64,000 nt of DNA, taken from assembly GCA_964371025.1 (NCBI GenBank), contig CAYJKH010000003.1, positions 84,929 to 148,928 of the forward strand, written 5' to 3'. Below the pieces are notes generated by a model, which did not search any database, was not told the DNA's origin, and saw nothing but the letters and a program-made list of their open reading frames with translations. Positions 17,761-25,683 of the stretch are shown here, one piece after another. Positions within the stretch are counted from its first letter, which is position 1, and each line of letters opens with the position of its first letter. The stretch is from CAYJDP01 sp964371025. GTDB taxonomy: Bacteria; Bacillota_I; Bacilli_A; RF39; UBA660. The position numbers and the translations under genes are program-made.

Positions 17761-18861
17761 ATGAGTTTAAAAGCAGGGATAGTAGGGTTGCCTAATGTTG
17801 GAAAGTCAACATTATTTAATGCTATTACAAATCAAAAAATATTAGCAGAAAATTATCCATTTGCAACAATTGACCCTAATATAGGGGTAGTTACAGTAAA
17901 TGATGAAAGAATGGTTAATTTAAAAAAAATGTATATACCAGAAAAGTATATACCAACAACGTATGAGTTTACAGACATTGCAGGACTTGTAAAAGGAGCT
18001 GCTAGTGGAGAAGGATTAGGAAATAAATTCTTATCTCATATAAGGGATGTAGATGCAATTGTTGAAGTTGTTAGATGTTTTGAAAAAGAGAATATTATAC
18101 ATGTTGAGGAAACAGTTAATCCAATTAGAGATGTTGAAATAATTAATTTAGAATTAATTTTATCTGATTTAGAATTAGTTTTAACTAAATTAGGAAAAGT
18201 ATCTAAAAAAGCCAAAACAACTAATAATAAAGACGAAAAATTAGAATATGAATTATTAGAACAATTCAAAAGAACACTTGAAGAAAATAAGCCTCTTAGA
18301 ATTTTAGACTTAACAGAAGATGAAGAAAAAATAATTAAATCTTTTAGTTTTTTAACACTAAAGCCAATAATATATTTAGCAAATATCTCAGAAGAAGATT
18401 TAGGTAAAGAAGAAAATAAATATGTTAAGATGTTAAAAGAATATGCTAAAGAAGAAAATGCAGAAGTTATTACTTTGTGTGCGGCAGTAGAAGAAGAATT
18501 AAGTGAAATGGATGATGATGACAAAAAAGAAATGTTAGAAGGATATGGTCTTGATAAATCTGGTTTAGATAAACTAGTATTTAGTACATATAGTATTTTG
18601 GGATTATCTACATACTTTACAGTAGGTAAAGAAGAAATTAGGGCTTGGACTTTTCATAATGGAATGAATGCAAAACAATGTGCAGGAATAATTCATACTG
18701 ATTTTGAAAAAGGCTTTATTAAAGCAGAAGTTATATCATACAATGATTTGATAGAATATGGAGATGAACAAAAAGTTAAATCAGCAGGAAGAGTTCGACT
18801 AGAGGGAAAAGACTATATAATGCAAGATGGAGATATTTGTCATTTTAGATTTAATGTATAA
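17761..18861 (+). CDS. ychF: Redox-regulated ATPase YchF (OLA1 family)
   Basis: Obg-related nucleotide hydrolase that binds ribosomes and prefers ATP. The 366 residues show GLPNVGKSTLFNAIT (about 8-22), FTDIAGLVKGAASGEGLG (about 67-84), a helical insert, and the C-terminal TGS domain with RAWTFHNGMNAKQCAGIIHTDFEKGFI. Normal G4 (NKxD) is replaced by the ANxSE pattern (ANISEED) expected of this ATP-preferring family. It ends the spo0J-side cluster with a strong terminator. Confidence 0.97.
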   Translation: MSLKAGIVGLPNVGKSTLFNAITNQKILAENYPFATIDPNIGVVTVNDERMVNLKKMYIPEKYIPTTYEFTDIAGLVKGAASGEGLGNKFLSHIRDVDAIVEVVRCFEKENIIHVEETVNPIRDVEIINLELILSDLELVLTKLGKVSKKAKTTNNKDEKLEYELLEQFKRTLEENKPLRILDLTEDEEKIIKSFSFLTLKPIIYLANISEEDLGKEENKYVKMLKEYAKEENAEVITLCAAVEEELSEMDDDDKKEMLEGYGLDKSGLDKLVFSTYSILGLSTYFTVGKEEIRAWTFHNGMNAKQCAGIIHTDFEKGFIKAEVISYNDLIEYGDEQKVKSAGRVRLEGKDYIMQDGDICHFRFNV

Positions 18862-18888
18862 AACTACGATTTTGTAGTTTTTTTTTTT
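18861..18888 (+). terminator. Terminator after ychF
   Basis: AAACTAC (18861-18867) and GTAGTTT (18874-18880), 6-base loop, long T-run. It starts at the last base of the ychF stop codon. Confidence 0.9.
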
Positions 18889-18933
18889 GAATAAGTGTAT
18901 AATAATACTATATATATTTAAAAGGAGGAAAAT

Positions 18934-20100
18934 ATGGGATTTATAAAAGCATTTACAGGAGCAATTGGAGGAACATTTGCAGATCAATGGAAGGATTATT
19001 TAGTACCACGTAATGATTTAACGGCAACAGCAGGAGTATTTCCAGCAGTTATGCAAGAAACTAATAATGAAAGAGGTTCAAATACTAAAAGTTCGGAAAA
19101 CATAATCACAAATGGAAGTACGATTGTAGTACCAGAAGGAACAGCATTAATCACTATGCAAGATGGAGAAATAACTAACTTTATTGCAGAAGCAGGTGGT
19201 TATATTTATGAAACAGATAATCAAAACTCTAAGTCGTTTTTTTCAGGAGATGGGATATTGTCTTCAACATTAAAAACATCATGGGAAAGATTTAAGTTCG
19301 GAGGACAACCGGGAGGACAACAATTAGCATTCTATATTAATTTAAAGGAAATTCCGAATAACAAATTTGGAACACAATCAGAAATATATTGGGATGATGC
19401 ATACTTAAATACACAAGTAGGAGCTATTACAAGAGGAACATACACATTACGTATAAAAGATCCTATTTTATTTATAAAGCAATTTGTCCCAGCTATGTAC
19501 TTAGTACCAAATGCTCCAATTTTCGATTTTTCGGATATGGATAATGATGCAGGAACTCAATTATTTAATGAAGTAGTTAGTAGTTTATCAGGAGCATTTT
19601 CAAATTATACAAATGATCCTAGTAAAGGGAATAGAATAAATAAAATTCAAGGAGACCAAATAGGGTTTGCTCAAAGTTTAACATTCGCAGTAGAAGATGC
19701 ATATAAATGGAAAACAGATCGTGGTCTTGAAATTGAAAAAGTTGCTATTCAGGCAATTGAGTATGATGAAGATACTAAGAAATTACTTAGTGATGTTAAA
19801 AAAGCAGATGCATTATCTGGTAATAGAGGTAATTCATTTATGCAACAATCTGTTGCAAGAGGTTTCCAAGCAGCAGGAGAATCTGAAGGCGGAAATAATG
19901 CTATGAATATGGGATTCATGGGTATGGGTATGAATGCAGTTGGAGGAGCAATGAGTGGATTACAACAAACTCAAACAGTTCAACAACCTCAAACAGAAGA
20001 TCCATATAAAAAATTAGCTTCTTTAAAAGAATTATTAGATCAAGGAGTTATAACTCAAAAAGATTTTGATGATGCTAAAACTAAAATATTAGGATTATAA
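18934..20100 (+). CDS. SPFH-domain (virion core protein-like, YdjI-type) protein with SHOCT tail
   Basis: Membrane-associated scaffold of the SPFH superfamily, close to Bacillus YdjI, which acts with PspA-type stress proteins. The 388 residues start with a Gly/Ala-rich segment, then WKDYLVPRNDLT and SENIITNGSTIVVPEGTALI, the opening of the virion-core-like SPFH domain. A Gly/Met/Gln-rich linker (about 305-355) leads to a C-terminal SHOCT motif, LKELLDQGVITQKDFDDAKTKIL. AAAGGAGG precedes the ATG, and a TATAAT lies at 18898-18903. It is first of four genes that look like one transcript, ending near 22313. Confidence 0.87.
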   Translation: MGFIKAFTGAIGGTFADQWKDYLVPRNDLTATAGVFPAVMQETNNERGSNTKSSENIITNGSTIVVPEGTALITMQDGEITNFIAEAGGYIYETDNQNSKSFFSGDGILSSTLKTSWERFKFGGQPGGQQLAFYINLKEIPNNKFGTQSEIYWDDAYLNTQVGAITRGTYTLRIKDPILFIKQFVPAMYLVPNAPIFDFSDMDNDAGTQLFNEVVSSLSGAFSNYTNDPSKGNRINKIQGDQIGFAQSLTFAVEDAYKWKTDRGLEIEKVAIQAIEYDEDTKKLLSDVKKADALSGNRGNSFMQQSVARGFQAAGESEGGNNAMNMGFMGMGMNAVGGAMSGLQQTQTVQQPQTEDPYKKLASLKELLDQGVITQKDFDDAKTKILGL

Positions 20101-20101
20101 T

Positions 20102-21541
20102 ATGAATAAAGAAAAAGAAGTTTCGGAAGAAAAAAAAAGAACTAAAGTTATAAAAAATGTATTAAAAAAGCAAAATGGTCAAGATAAATGTCCGAAATGT
20201 GGGTCGACAGATATTTCACCAAATAAAAAAACTGGAAAATTACATTGTAATTTTTGTAGATTTGAATTTTCAGGAGAAACTGTAGATGGTGTTGAGGATG
20301 ATCTTAAAAAATTAGTAAATAAAAATGTAAGTGAAAGTTTACAAAATATTCCAGCAGATGTTAAAGACGTATTAACTTTTAAATGTGAAAGTTGTGGTGC
20401 TGAAGTAATAATTGATACAAAAGAAAAATTACAAGCTAGATGTCACTGGTGTAGAAATACACTTAGTATTAATCAAGTAATCGAAAATGGTGCTGTACCG
20501 GATATGGTCCTACCTTTTTCAGTTCCTAAAGAAGAAGCAGAATTAAAGATAAATGAGTTTGTAAACAAAAGGAAAATGTTTGCTCATCCAGATTTTAAAC
20601 AAGAATTTAATTCTAACAATGTAATGGGAGTATATTTACCTTATATTGTTGTAGATGTAAATGCTCATAGTAAAAATGATGGATTAGGAGAGATTACTAC
20701 TAGAACGTATACTGTTGGAAGTGGAGACAATAGAAGAACTGTTTACGATTATGATAGGTATAAGGTTTTTCGTGAGTATGATATAACGATAGATAATATA
20801 ACAGTTGAATCTAATTTAGATAAACTAGATAAAAAAAGTGAGACTAAAACTACTAACATTATTAATTCTATAATGCCCTTTGATGTGGAAAACTCGGTTG
20901 CATGGAATGCTAATTATTTAAGAGGCTATTCATCAGAAAAAAGAGATGTAAATATAGATAATTTAGAAATTCTAGTAGAAACTCAAGCTCAAGATATTTC
21001 TAGACATGCTGTAAATGCTCATTTAAAAGAATATAATAGAGGAGTATCTTGGAAAATCGAAGAATTTTCTATAAAAGGAGAACAATGGCATTCAGCTTAT
21101 TTACCAGTATGGTTATATAGCTATCAAGAAAATCATCAAAAAGGTGGCAATCTTCATTATGTAGCGGTTAATGCGAGAACAAAAGAAACAATGGGAAGTG
21201 TTCCTATTAATAAACCTAAATTATTATTTATATCAGCAATAGTAGAAGTTATAGCAGTAATTATTTCCTTATTGTTAATATTTTTTATAGATGAAGGAAT
21301 TTTTGCTTTAGGAATGGTATCTGGTTTTATTTATTATATATATTATTATAATAAATATAGAAACAAAGATGCTAGACATACTTATGAAAGAGAAACAAAA
21401 ACTGAAATTTTCAATATGAAGAAAAAAGATGAATTTATAAAGAGTTATAAAGGTGCATCAAGTCCTCAAATTAATAATAGGAATAATACGAATATAAAAG
21501 GGGAAAGTATTATGATAAATAAATTAAAAGAAAAGGATTAA
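20102..21541 (+). CDS. Zinc-ribbon membrane protein (YdjG-like)
   Basis: The 479 residues start with a Lys/Glu-rich segment and a TFIIB-like zinc ribbon (CPKCG ... CNFC, about 35-60). A second ribbon (CESCG ... CHWC, about 98-120) follows, then a long soluble domain and two membrane segments (about 378-415). Bacillus YdjG, which anchors the SPFH protein YdjI at the membrane, has this zinc-ribbon and membrane design. One base separates it from the SPFH gene, so the two are coupled. Family resemblance is clear; the role as membrane anchor is inferred. Confidence 0.75.
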   Translation: MNKEKEVSEEKKRTKVIKNVLKKQNGQDKCPKCGSTDISPNKKTGKLHCNFCRFEFSGETVDGVEDDLKKLVNKNVSESLQNIPADVKDVLTFKCESCGAEVIIDTKEKLQARCHWCRNTLSINQVIENGAVPDMVLPFSVPKEEAELKINEFVNKRKMFAHPDFKQEFNSNNVMGVYLPYIVVDVNAHSKNDGLGEITTRTYTVGSGDNRRTVYDYDRYKVFREYDITIDNITVESNLDKLDKKSETKTTNIINSIMPFDVENSVAWNANYLRGYSSEKRDVNIDNLEILVETQAQDISRHAVNAHLKEYNRGVSWKIEEFSIKGEQWHSAYLPVWLYSYQENHQKGGNLHYVAVNARTKETMGSVPINKPKLLFISAIVEVIAVIISLLLIFFIDEGIFALGMVSGFIYYIYYYNKYRNKDARHTYERETKTEIFNMKKKDEFIKSYKGASSPQINNRNNTNIKGESIMINKLKEKD

Positions 21542-21544
21542 AAT

Positions 21545-21982
21545 ATGGAAAAAGAGTTAGAAGTATATATAGAAATTTATCGTATAGTAGAAAAAGAAGA
21601 ATTAAATAATATGATAGATGAATTAGATGAATCTAAAAAAGAGAAAATAATAGATAATTTCATAAATAATAATTCAATTGTTATACCTATTTATAAAGAA
21701 AATATTTTACGAAAAATTAATTCTACAAAAAAAGGAGAAACAGCAATTGCAAAATCTGAAGTCAATAATTTAAGAGAATGTATAAAAAAATCAAAACGAT
21801 CTGATCAAATAACAGAATTAAATGGGGATATCAGATATGAAGAAGAAAAATTAGAAAGAAGAATTAATATTTTTAATAACATTACAAATGTAGTTCAAAA
21901 GTATAAAGGGGATATAGCTCCAACTCCAAGAGATTATAAAAGTTTAGTAGAAAAGGATGAAACTTATGGAAAGTGCAAATAA
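21545..21982 (+). CDS. Small charged protein, unknown function
   Basis: The 145 residues are very rich in Lys, Glu, Asn and Ile, with long predicted helices and likely coiled-coil at about 15-60 and 80-125. There is no signal or membrane segment. I do not recognise the family. It begins three bases after the zinc-ribbon gene and overlaps the DUF4190 gene by 17 bases, so it belongs to the SPFH cluster and could be a soluble partner. Its ribosome site is modest (AAGGAT). Confidence 0.6.
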   Translation: MEKELEVYIEIYRIVEKEELNNMIDELDESKKEKIIDNFINNNSIVIPIYKENILRKINSTKKGETAIAKSEVNNLRECIKKSKRSDQITELNGDIRYEEEKLERRINIFNNITNVVQKYKGDIAPTPRDYKSLVEKDETYGKCK

Positions 21983-22244
21983 TAATAAAAATTATGTTAT
22001 AGCCTCTTTAGTGCTAGGGATATCTTCGTTTTTATTATCAGTTATTCCAGGTTTAAATATTTTATCATTACCTTGTGCAATTTTAGCAATAGTTTTCGGT
22101 GCTAAAAGAATGAAAGAGTATCCTATGGCAAAAGTAGGATTTATACTAGGGGTCATATATACAACTATAACTGCTCTTGCTTTTATAATATTATTAATAT
22201 GTATACTATTACTAGGAATATCAATACCTTCTATATTTATGTAA
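21966..22244 (+). CDS. DUF4190-type small membrane protein
   Basis: The 92 residues have two long hydrophobic helices (about 11-40 and 55-85) joined by a short basic loop with FGAKRMKEYPMAKVGFILG, typical of DUF4190 proteins. The start at 21966 is preferred over 21957 because AAGGATG lies about six bases before it. It is last in the SPFH cluster. A role in that membrane system is inferred from position only. Confidence 0.72.
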   Translation: MESANNNKNYVIASLVLGISSFLLSVIPGLNILSLPCAILAIVFGAKRMKEYPMAKVGFILGVIYTTITALAFIILLICILLLGISIPSIFM

Positions 22245-22258
22245 TAATAAATTTAATG

Positions 22259-22288
22259 TTGACAAATATAAGAAAAATATGGTATTTT
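22259..22288 (+). promoter_or_regulatory. secE-nusG promoter
   Basis: TTGACA (22259-22264), 18-base spacer, TATTTT (22283-22288). The -35 begins 15 bases after the DUF4190 stop. Confidence 0.6.
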
Positions 22289-22290
22289 AT

Positions 22291-22313
22291 AAGAAACACA
22301 CGAAGTGTTTTTT
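22291..22313 (+). terminator. Hairpin before secE
   Basis: AAACAC (22294-22299) and GTGTTT (22305-22310) around ACGAA, followed by T. It could end read-through from the SPFH cluster. It lies at the expected start of the secE transcript, so an attenuator role is also possible. Confidence 0.6.
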
Positions 22314-22338
22314 ATTTTAAAGAAAATAGGTGAAAAAA

Positions 22339-22614
22339 ATGGCTAAAAAAGAAGAAATAAAAAAAGTTAAAAATTTAAAATCGGAAATAAAAGAAAAAGA
22401 AGTACGCGAAGAAGAAAAACAATCATTATTTGTTAGATTCAGAATATTTTTACATGGTGTAAAAAGTGAAACTAAAAAAGTTCATTGGACTTCAAAATCT
22501 AACTTGATTAAGTATTCGATTGCAACAATTATATTTATTATAATATGTTCTATATTTTTCTACTTATTATCATTATTATTTGCATTTGTTTTAAATGCAG
22601 TAGGAGGAAACTAA
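22339..22614 (+). CDS. secE: Preprotein translocase subunit SecE
   Basis: Essential small subunit of the SecYEG channel. The 91 residues have a charged N-terminus, the conserved amphipathic segment ending SETKKVHWTSKSNLIKYS (about 50-67), and one C-terminal membrane helix (about 68-90). AGGTGA directly before the ATG at 22339 decides the start over an upstream GTG. nusG follows after three bases. rpmG, often found just before secE, is absent here. Confidence 0.92.
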   Translation: MAKKEEIKKVKNLKSEIKEKEVREEEKQSLFVRFRIFLHGVKSETKKVHWTSKSNLIKYSIATIIFIIICSIFFYLLSLLFAFVLNAVGGN

Positions 22615-22617
22615 TTT

Positions 22618-23151
22618 ATGGATAAATTATGGTATGTTGCTAATACTTACTCAGGACATGAAAATAAAGTAAAAGAAAAGTTAATTATGAGAACAGAATC
22701 TATGAATATGGAAGACTATATTTATAGAGTAATAGTTCCGGAAGAAAAAGTTACAGAAGTAGTAGATGGCGTAACTAAAGAAAAAATTAAAAAGATGTTC
22801 CCTGGATATATTTTAATAGAAATGATTATGACAGATGAAGCTTGGGGAATAGTACGTAATACTCCTGGTGTTACAGGTTTCATAGGGTCAAGTGGAAAAG
22901 GAGCAAAACCTACAGCACTTCAGCCTCATGAAGTTGATAATATCTTGGGTAATATGGGAATCAGTAGAATTGATGTTAGTAAAGATTTAGAAGAAGGAAC
23001 TAGTGTTAAAATTATTGATGGACCATTCAATGGGATGTTTGGTAAAATTAGTAAAATTGATGTAACAGCACAAAAATTAGAACTTATTGTAGATTTATTT
23101 GGACAAGAAACAACAGTAGAAGTAGAATTTACCCAAATTCAAAAAGTATAG
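22618..23151 (+). CDS. nusG: Transcription termination/antitermination factor NusG
   Basis: Binds RNA polymerase and modulates pausing and elongation. The 177 residues begin MDKLWYVANTYSGHENKVKE (NGN domain); FPGYILIEM and the NTPGVTGFIG segment follow. The C-terminal KOW domain starts GTSVKIIDGPFNGMFGKI (about 125-142). Three bases follow secE. Downstream is the rplK leader. Confidence 0.97.
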   Translation: MDKLWYVANTYSGHENKVKEKLIMRTESMNMEDYIYRVIVPEEKVTEVVDGVTKEKIKKMFPGYILIEMIMTDEAWGIVRNTPGVTGFIGSSGKGAKPTALQPHEVDNILGNMGISRIDVSKDLEEGTSVKIIDGPFNGMFGKISKIDVTAQKLELIVDLFGQETTVEVEFTQIQKV

Positions 23152-23209
23152 TTGCAAAATAAATTAAGATATGTTAAAATTTAAGAGCTATATTTAATTT
23201 ATATAGATT

Positions 23210-23263
23210 TGTGGGAAGCATGGTTCGCATTATTGGAAGCGGGATCGAGCTATTTGTACCACA
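23210..23263 (+). promoter_or_regulatory. rplK leader hairpin, probable L1 (or L11-operon) control element
   Basis: TGTGG (23210-23214) pairs with CCACA (23259-23263), enclosing a longer structured stretch, about 30 bases before rplK. A GTGG...CCAC element recurs before rplA. Leaders of this kind are common in Firmicute rplK-rplA operons; the ligand is inferred. Confidence 0.45.
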
Positions 23264-23295
23264 CCAGAAAAATTCAATTATAGGAGGTGTTTTTC

Positions 23296-23721
23296 ATGGC
23301 AAAAGAACCAGTAAAAGTAATTAAATTACAAATACCAGCGGGTAAAGCAAATCCAGCCCCACCAGTAGGAACTATTTTAGGGCCACAAGGGATTAATATT
23401 TCGGAGTTTTGTGTTAAATATAATGATGCAACAAGAGATAGAATGGGTGATATATTACCAGCTGAAATATATATTTATGATGATAGAAGTTTTGATTTCA
23501 CAATTAAAACTCCACCTACAAGTTTCTTAATTAAGAAATATGCAGGTGTTACAAAAGGATCTGTTAAAGGAGCTAGTGAAACAGTAGGATCAATTACTAC
23601 TGCTCAACTAAAAGAAATAGCAGAAACTAAACTACCTGATTTAAATGCGTATGATGTTGACGCTGCAATGAAAATTGTTGCAGGAACAGCAAAACAAATG
23701 GGTATAACAGTAGCTGAATAA
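23296..23721 (+). CDS. rplK: 50S ribosomal protein L11
   Basis: Forms the GTPase-associated centre with 23S rRNA. The 141 residues show LQIPAGKANPAPPVGTILG (about 9-27), then FTIKTPPTSFLIKK and VGSITTAQLKEIAE in the rRNA-binding domain. AGGAGGTG precedes the ATG at 23296. rplA follows. Confidence 0.97.
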   Translation: MAKEPVKVIKLQIPAGKANPAPPVGTILGPQGINISEFCVKYNDATRDRMGDILPAEIYIYDDRSFDFTIKTPPTSFLIKKYAGVTKGSVKGASETVGSITTAQLKEIAETKLPDLNAYDVDAAMKIVAGTAKQMGITVAE

Positions 23722-23752
23722 TAAAATATCAGTTATATATTAGGGAAACCTA

Positions 23753-23781
23753 GTGGAAGGAACCGCATTCCGAAAAACCAC
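23753..23781 (+). promoter_or_regulatory. rplA leader hairpin, probable L1-binding element
   Basis: GTGG (23753-23756) with CCAC (23778-23781), an asymmetric internal loop, and GGAA (23759-23762) with TTCC (23768-23771). Two short helices joined by an uneven loop resemble known L1 sites. It ends a few bases before the rplA ribosome site. Confidence 0.5.
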
Positions 23782-23796
23782 ATAAGGAGGAAATAA

Positions 23797-24492
23797 ATGA
23801 AAAATAGAAGTAAAAAATATAATGATGTTGTTGCAAAAGTAGAAAAGGCAAAATTATATTCAAAAGAAGAAGCTTTAAAATTAGTTAAAGAAACTTCTGT
23901 TTCTAAATTTGATGGAACAGTTGAAGTAGCAATGAGACTTAATATTGATACTAAAAAAGCTGATCAACAATTAAGAGGAGCTATTGTTCTACCAAAAGGA
24001 ACAGGTAAAACTAGTAAAGTACTAGTTATTGCTAAAGGTCCAAAAGCAGAAGAAGCAAAAGCAGCAGGAGCAGATTTTGTTGGTGATGTTGATATGTTAA
24101 CTAAAATTGAAAAAGAAAATTGGTTTGGTTTTGATACAATGATTGCAACTCCAGATATGATGCCATTACTTGGTAGATTAGGTAGAGTATTAGGTCCAAA
24201 AGGATTAATGCCTAACCCAAAAACTGGAACAGTTACAGTTGATGTTAAAACAGCTGTTGAAGAAGTTAAAGCTGGTAAGGTTGAGTATAGAGCAGATAGT
24301 TTTGGGAATATTCACGGAATTATCGGAAAAGTTTCTTTTAGTGAAGAAGATTTAGAAGCTAACTTAAATGCTTTCGTAGCAAACATTTTAAGAATTAAAC
24401 CTAGTACTGTTAAAGGTGAGTATGTTAAAAATATTTCTATCTCATCAACTATGGGACCTGGTATTAAAGTTGAAAATAACTTTGACAAATAA
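23797..24492 (+). CDS. rplA: 50S ribosomal protein L1
   Basis: Binds the mobile stalk of 23S rRNA near the E site and, in many bacteria, represses its own operon. The 231 residues contain KFDGTVEVAMRLNID (about 33-47), VLPKGTGK, and the signature LGRLGRVLGPKGLMPNPKTGTV (about 127-148). The stop codon lies within the promoter for rplJ. Confidence 0.97.
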   Translation: MKNRSKKYNDVVAKVEKAKLYSKEEALKLVKETSVSKFDGTVEVAMRLNIDTKKADQQLRGAIVLPKGTGKTSKVLVIAKGPKAEEAKAAGADFVGDVDMLTKIEKENWFGFDTMIATPDMMPLLGRLGRVLGPKGLMPNPKTGTVTVDVKTAVEEVKAGKVEYRADSFGNIHGIIGKVSFSEEDLEANLNAFVANILRIKPSTVKGEYVKNISISSTMGPGIKVENNFDK

Positions 24493-24510
24493 AATTTAAT
24501 AAGTTATAAT
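24482..24510 (+). promoter_or_regulatory. rplJ-rplL promoter
   Basis: TTGACA (24482-24487), 17 bases, TATAAT (24505-24510): perfect consensus. The -35 hexamer lies inside the end of rplA. Confidence 0.9.
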
Positions 24511-24519
24511 ATATTTAAT

Positions 24520-24640
24520 TTATTAGCGCCATAGACAGCAGGTATCAAAATAAATCCTGCCGAGGACTATTTATATAGTAATATAAAGTCCTCTTTGTGA
24601 GGACTTTTTTATGGCATTAAAATATATAAGGAGGTGTTTT
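24520..24640 (+). promoter_or_regulatory. Ribosomal protein L10 leader
   Basis: Contains the conserved GCGCCATAGACAGCAGGT and CCTGCCGAGGACT segments of the Firmicute L10 leader, bound by L10 or the L10-L12 complex. GAGGACT at 24563-24569 can pair with AGTCCTC (24587-24593) as an antiterminator. Otherwise AGTCCTC pairs with the second GAGGACT (24599-24605) to form the terminator. Confidence 0.9.
24585..24610 (+). terminator. L10-leader attenuator
   Basis: AAAGTCCTC (24585-24593) and GAGGACTTT (24599-24607) around TTTGT, followed by T. It competes with the upstream antiterminator pairing in the leader. Confidence 0.88.
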
Positions 24641-25144
24641 ATGGCAAGTGATAGAATTTTAAAACAAAAGCAAGGTGTTATTGAAGAAATAAAAACAAAA
24701 TTCAATGATGCAAAAGCAGTGGTTTTATTTGATTATCGTGGATTAACTGATAATGAAGCTAAAGAATTACGTATTAAATTAAAAGAAACTGGTTCTGATT
24801 ATAAAGTATACAAAAATACACTTATGGCAAGAGCTTTCGATGATTTAAAAGTAGATGTTTCTGAAGCTTTAGAAGGACCAAGTGCATTTGCATATGGTGA
24901 AGATCAAATAGCCCCAATAAAAGTTTTAGTTGACTTCCAAAAAACTCATCCAGCATTATCATTGAAGATAGGTGTAATTGATGGAGAAGTAGCAGATCAA
25001 GCTAAATTAGGTGAATATGCTTCAATTCCATCAAGAGAAGGATTACTTACAATGTTAGCAGCTGGTATGATTGGAATTCCAAAAGACTTAGCAATATGTT
25101 TAGATTTATATTCTAAACAATTAGAAGAAAAAGAAAATAATTAA
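24641..25144 (+). CDS. rplJ: 50S ribosomal protein L10
   Basis: Stalk base protein that carries L7/L12 dimers. The 167 residues show VVLFDYRGLTDNEAKELR (about 27-44), YKVYKNTLMARAF and EGPSAFAYG, all typical. The ATG at 24641 follows GGAGGTG; an upstream ATG lies inside the leader. Expression is likely governed by the L10 leader attenuator. rplL follows after 21 bases. Confidence 0.97.
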   Translation: MASDRILKQKQGVIEEIKTKFNDAKAVVLFDYRGLTDNEAKELRIKLKETGSDYKVYKNTLMARAFDDLKVDVSEALEGPSAFAYGEDQIAPIKVLVDFQKTHPALSLKIGVIDGEVADQAKLGEYASIPSREGLLTMLAAGMIGIPKDLAICLDLYSKQLEEKENN

Positions 25145-25165
25145 TAAATAAAGGAGAATTAGAAA

Positions 25166-25531
25166 ATGGCAAAATTAACAAAAGAGGATTTCATTAATAG
25201 TTTAAATGAAATGAATCTATTAGAAATTAAAGAATTAGTAGATGCAATGAAAGAAGCTTATGGAGTGGATCCATCAGCAGTAGCAGCAGCAGCACCAGCA
25301 GCAGCTGCAGAAAGCACAGGACCAAGTACTGTAACAGTATCTATAGCAGATGCAGGAGCGGCAAAAGTTGGTGTTATTAAAGTAGTAAAAGAAATTACTG
25401 GTTTAGGATTAAAAGAAAGTAAAGATATCGTTGATAATAACGGTGTAGTTAAAGAAAATATTGCAACTGATGAAGCAGATGCAATCAAAGCTAAATTAGA
25501 AGAAGCAGGAGCTACTGTAGAAGTTAAGTAA
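25166..25531 (+). CDS. rplL: 50S ribosomal protein L7/L12
   Basis: Mobile stalk protein that recruits translation GTPases. The 121 residues show an N-terminal dimer domain, an Ala-rich hinge (about 38-50) and the C-terminal domain with AAKVGVIKVVKEITGLGLKE (about 72-91). The stop codon lies in the loop of a strong terminator. rpoB, usually next, is absent. Confidence 0.97.
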   Translation: MAKLTKEDFINSLNEMNLLEIKELVDAMKEAYGVDPSAVAAAAPAAAAESTGPSTVTVSIADAGAAKVGVIKVVKEITGLGLKESKDIVDNNGVVKENIATDEADAIKAKLEEAGATVEVK

Positions 25532-25546
25532 TTAACTTCTTTTTTC
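25519..25546 (+). terminator. Terminator after rplL
   Basis: GAAGTTAA pairs with TTAACTTC around GTAA (25528-25531), then TTTTTTT. The loop contains the rplL stop codon. Confidence 0.9.
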
Positions 25547-25558
25547 TTTATATTATGA

Positions 25559-25587
25559 TTGACATAAAATTTAGAAAATGTTATACT
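25559..25587 (+). promoter_or_regulatory. rpsL-rpsG-fusA promoter
   Basis: TTGACA (25559-25564), 17 bases, TATACT (25582-25587) with an extended TGT. It restarts transcription right after the rplL terminator. Confidence 0.88.
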
Positions 25588-25683
25588 AACAATGTTTATT
25601 AAATTACTTTACTTTTGGTGAAGTTTTATTTAAACTATAAAATGATACACCAGGATATGTGTAAAGAAAGGAGAACCGTTTAT

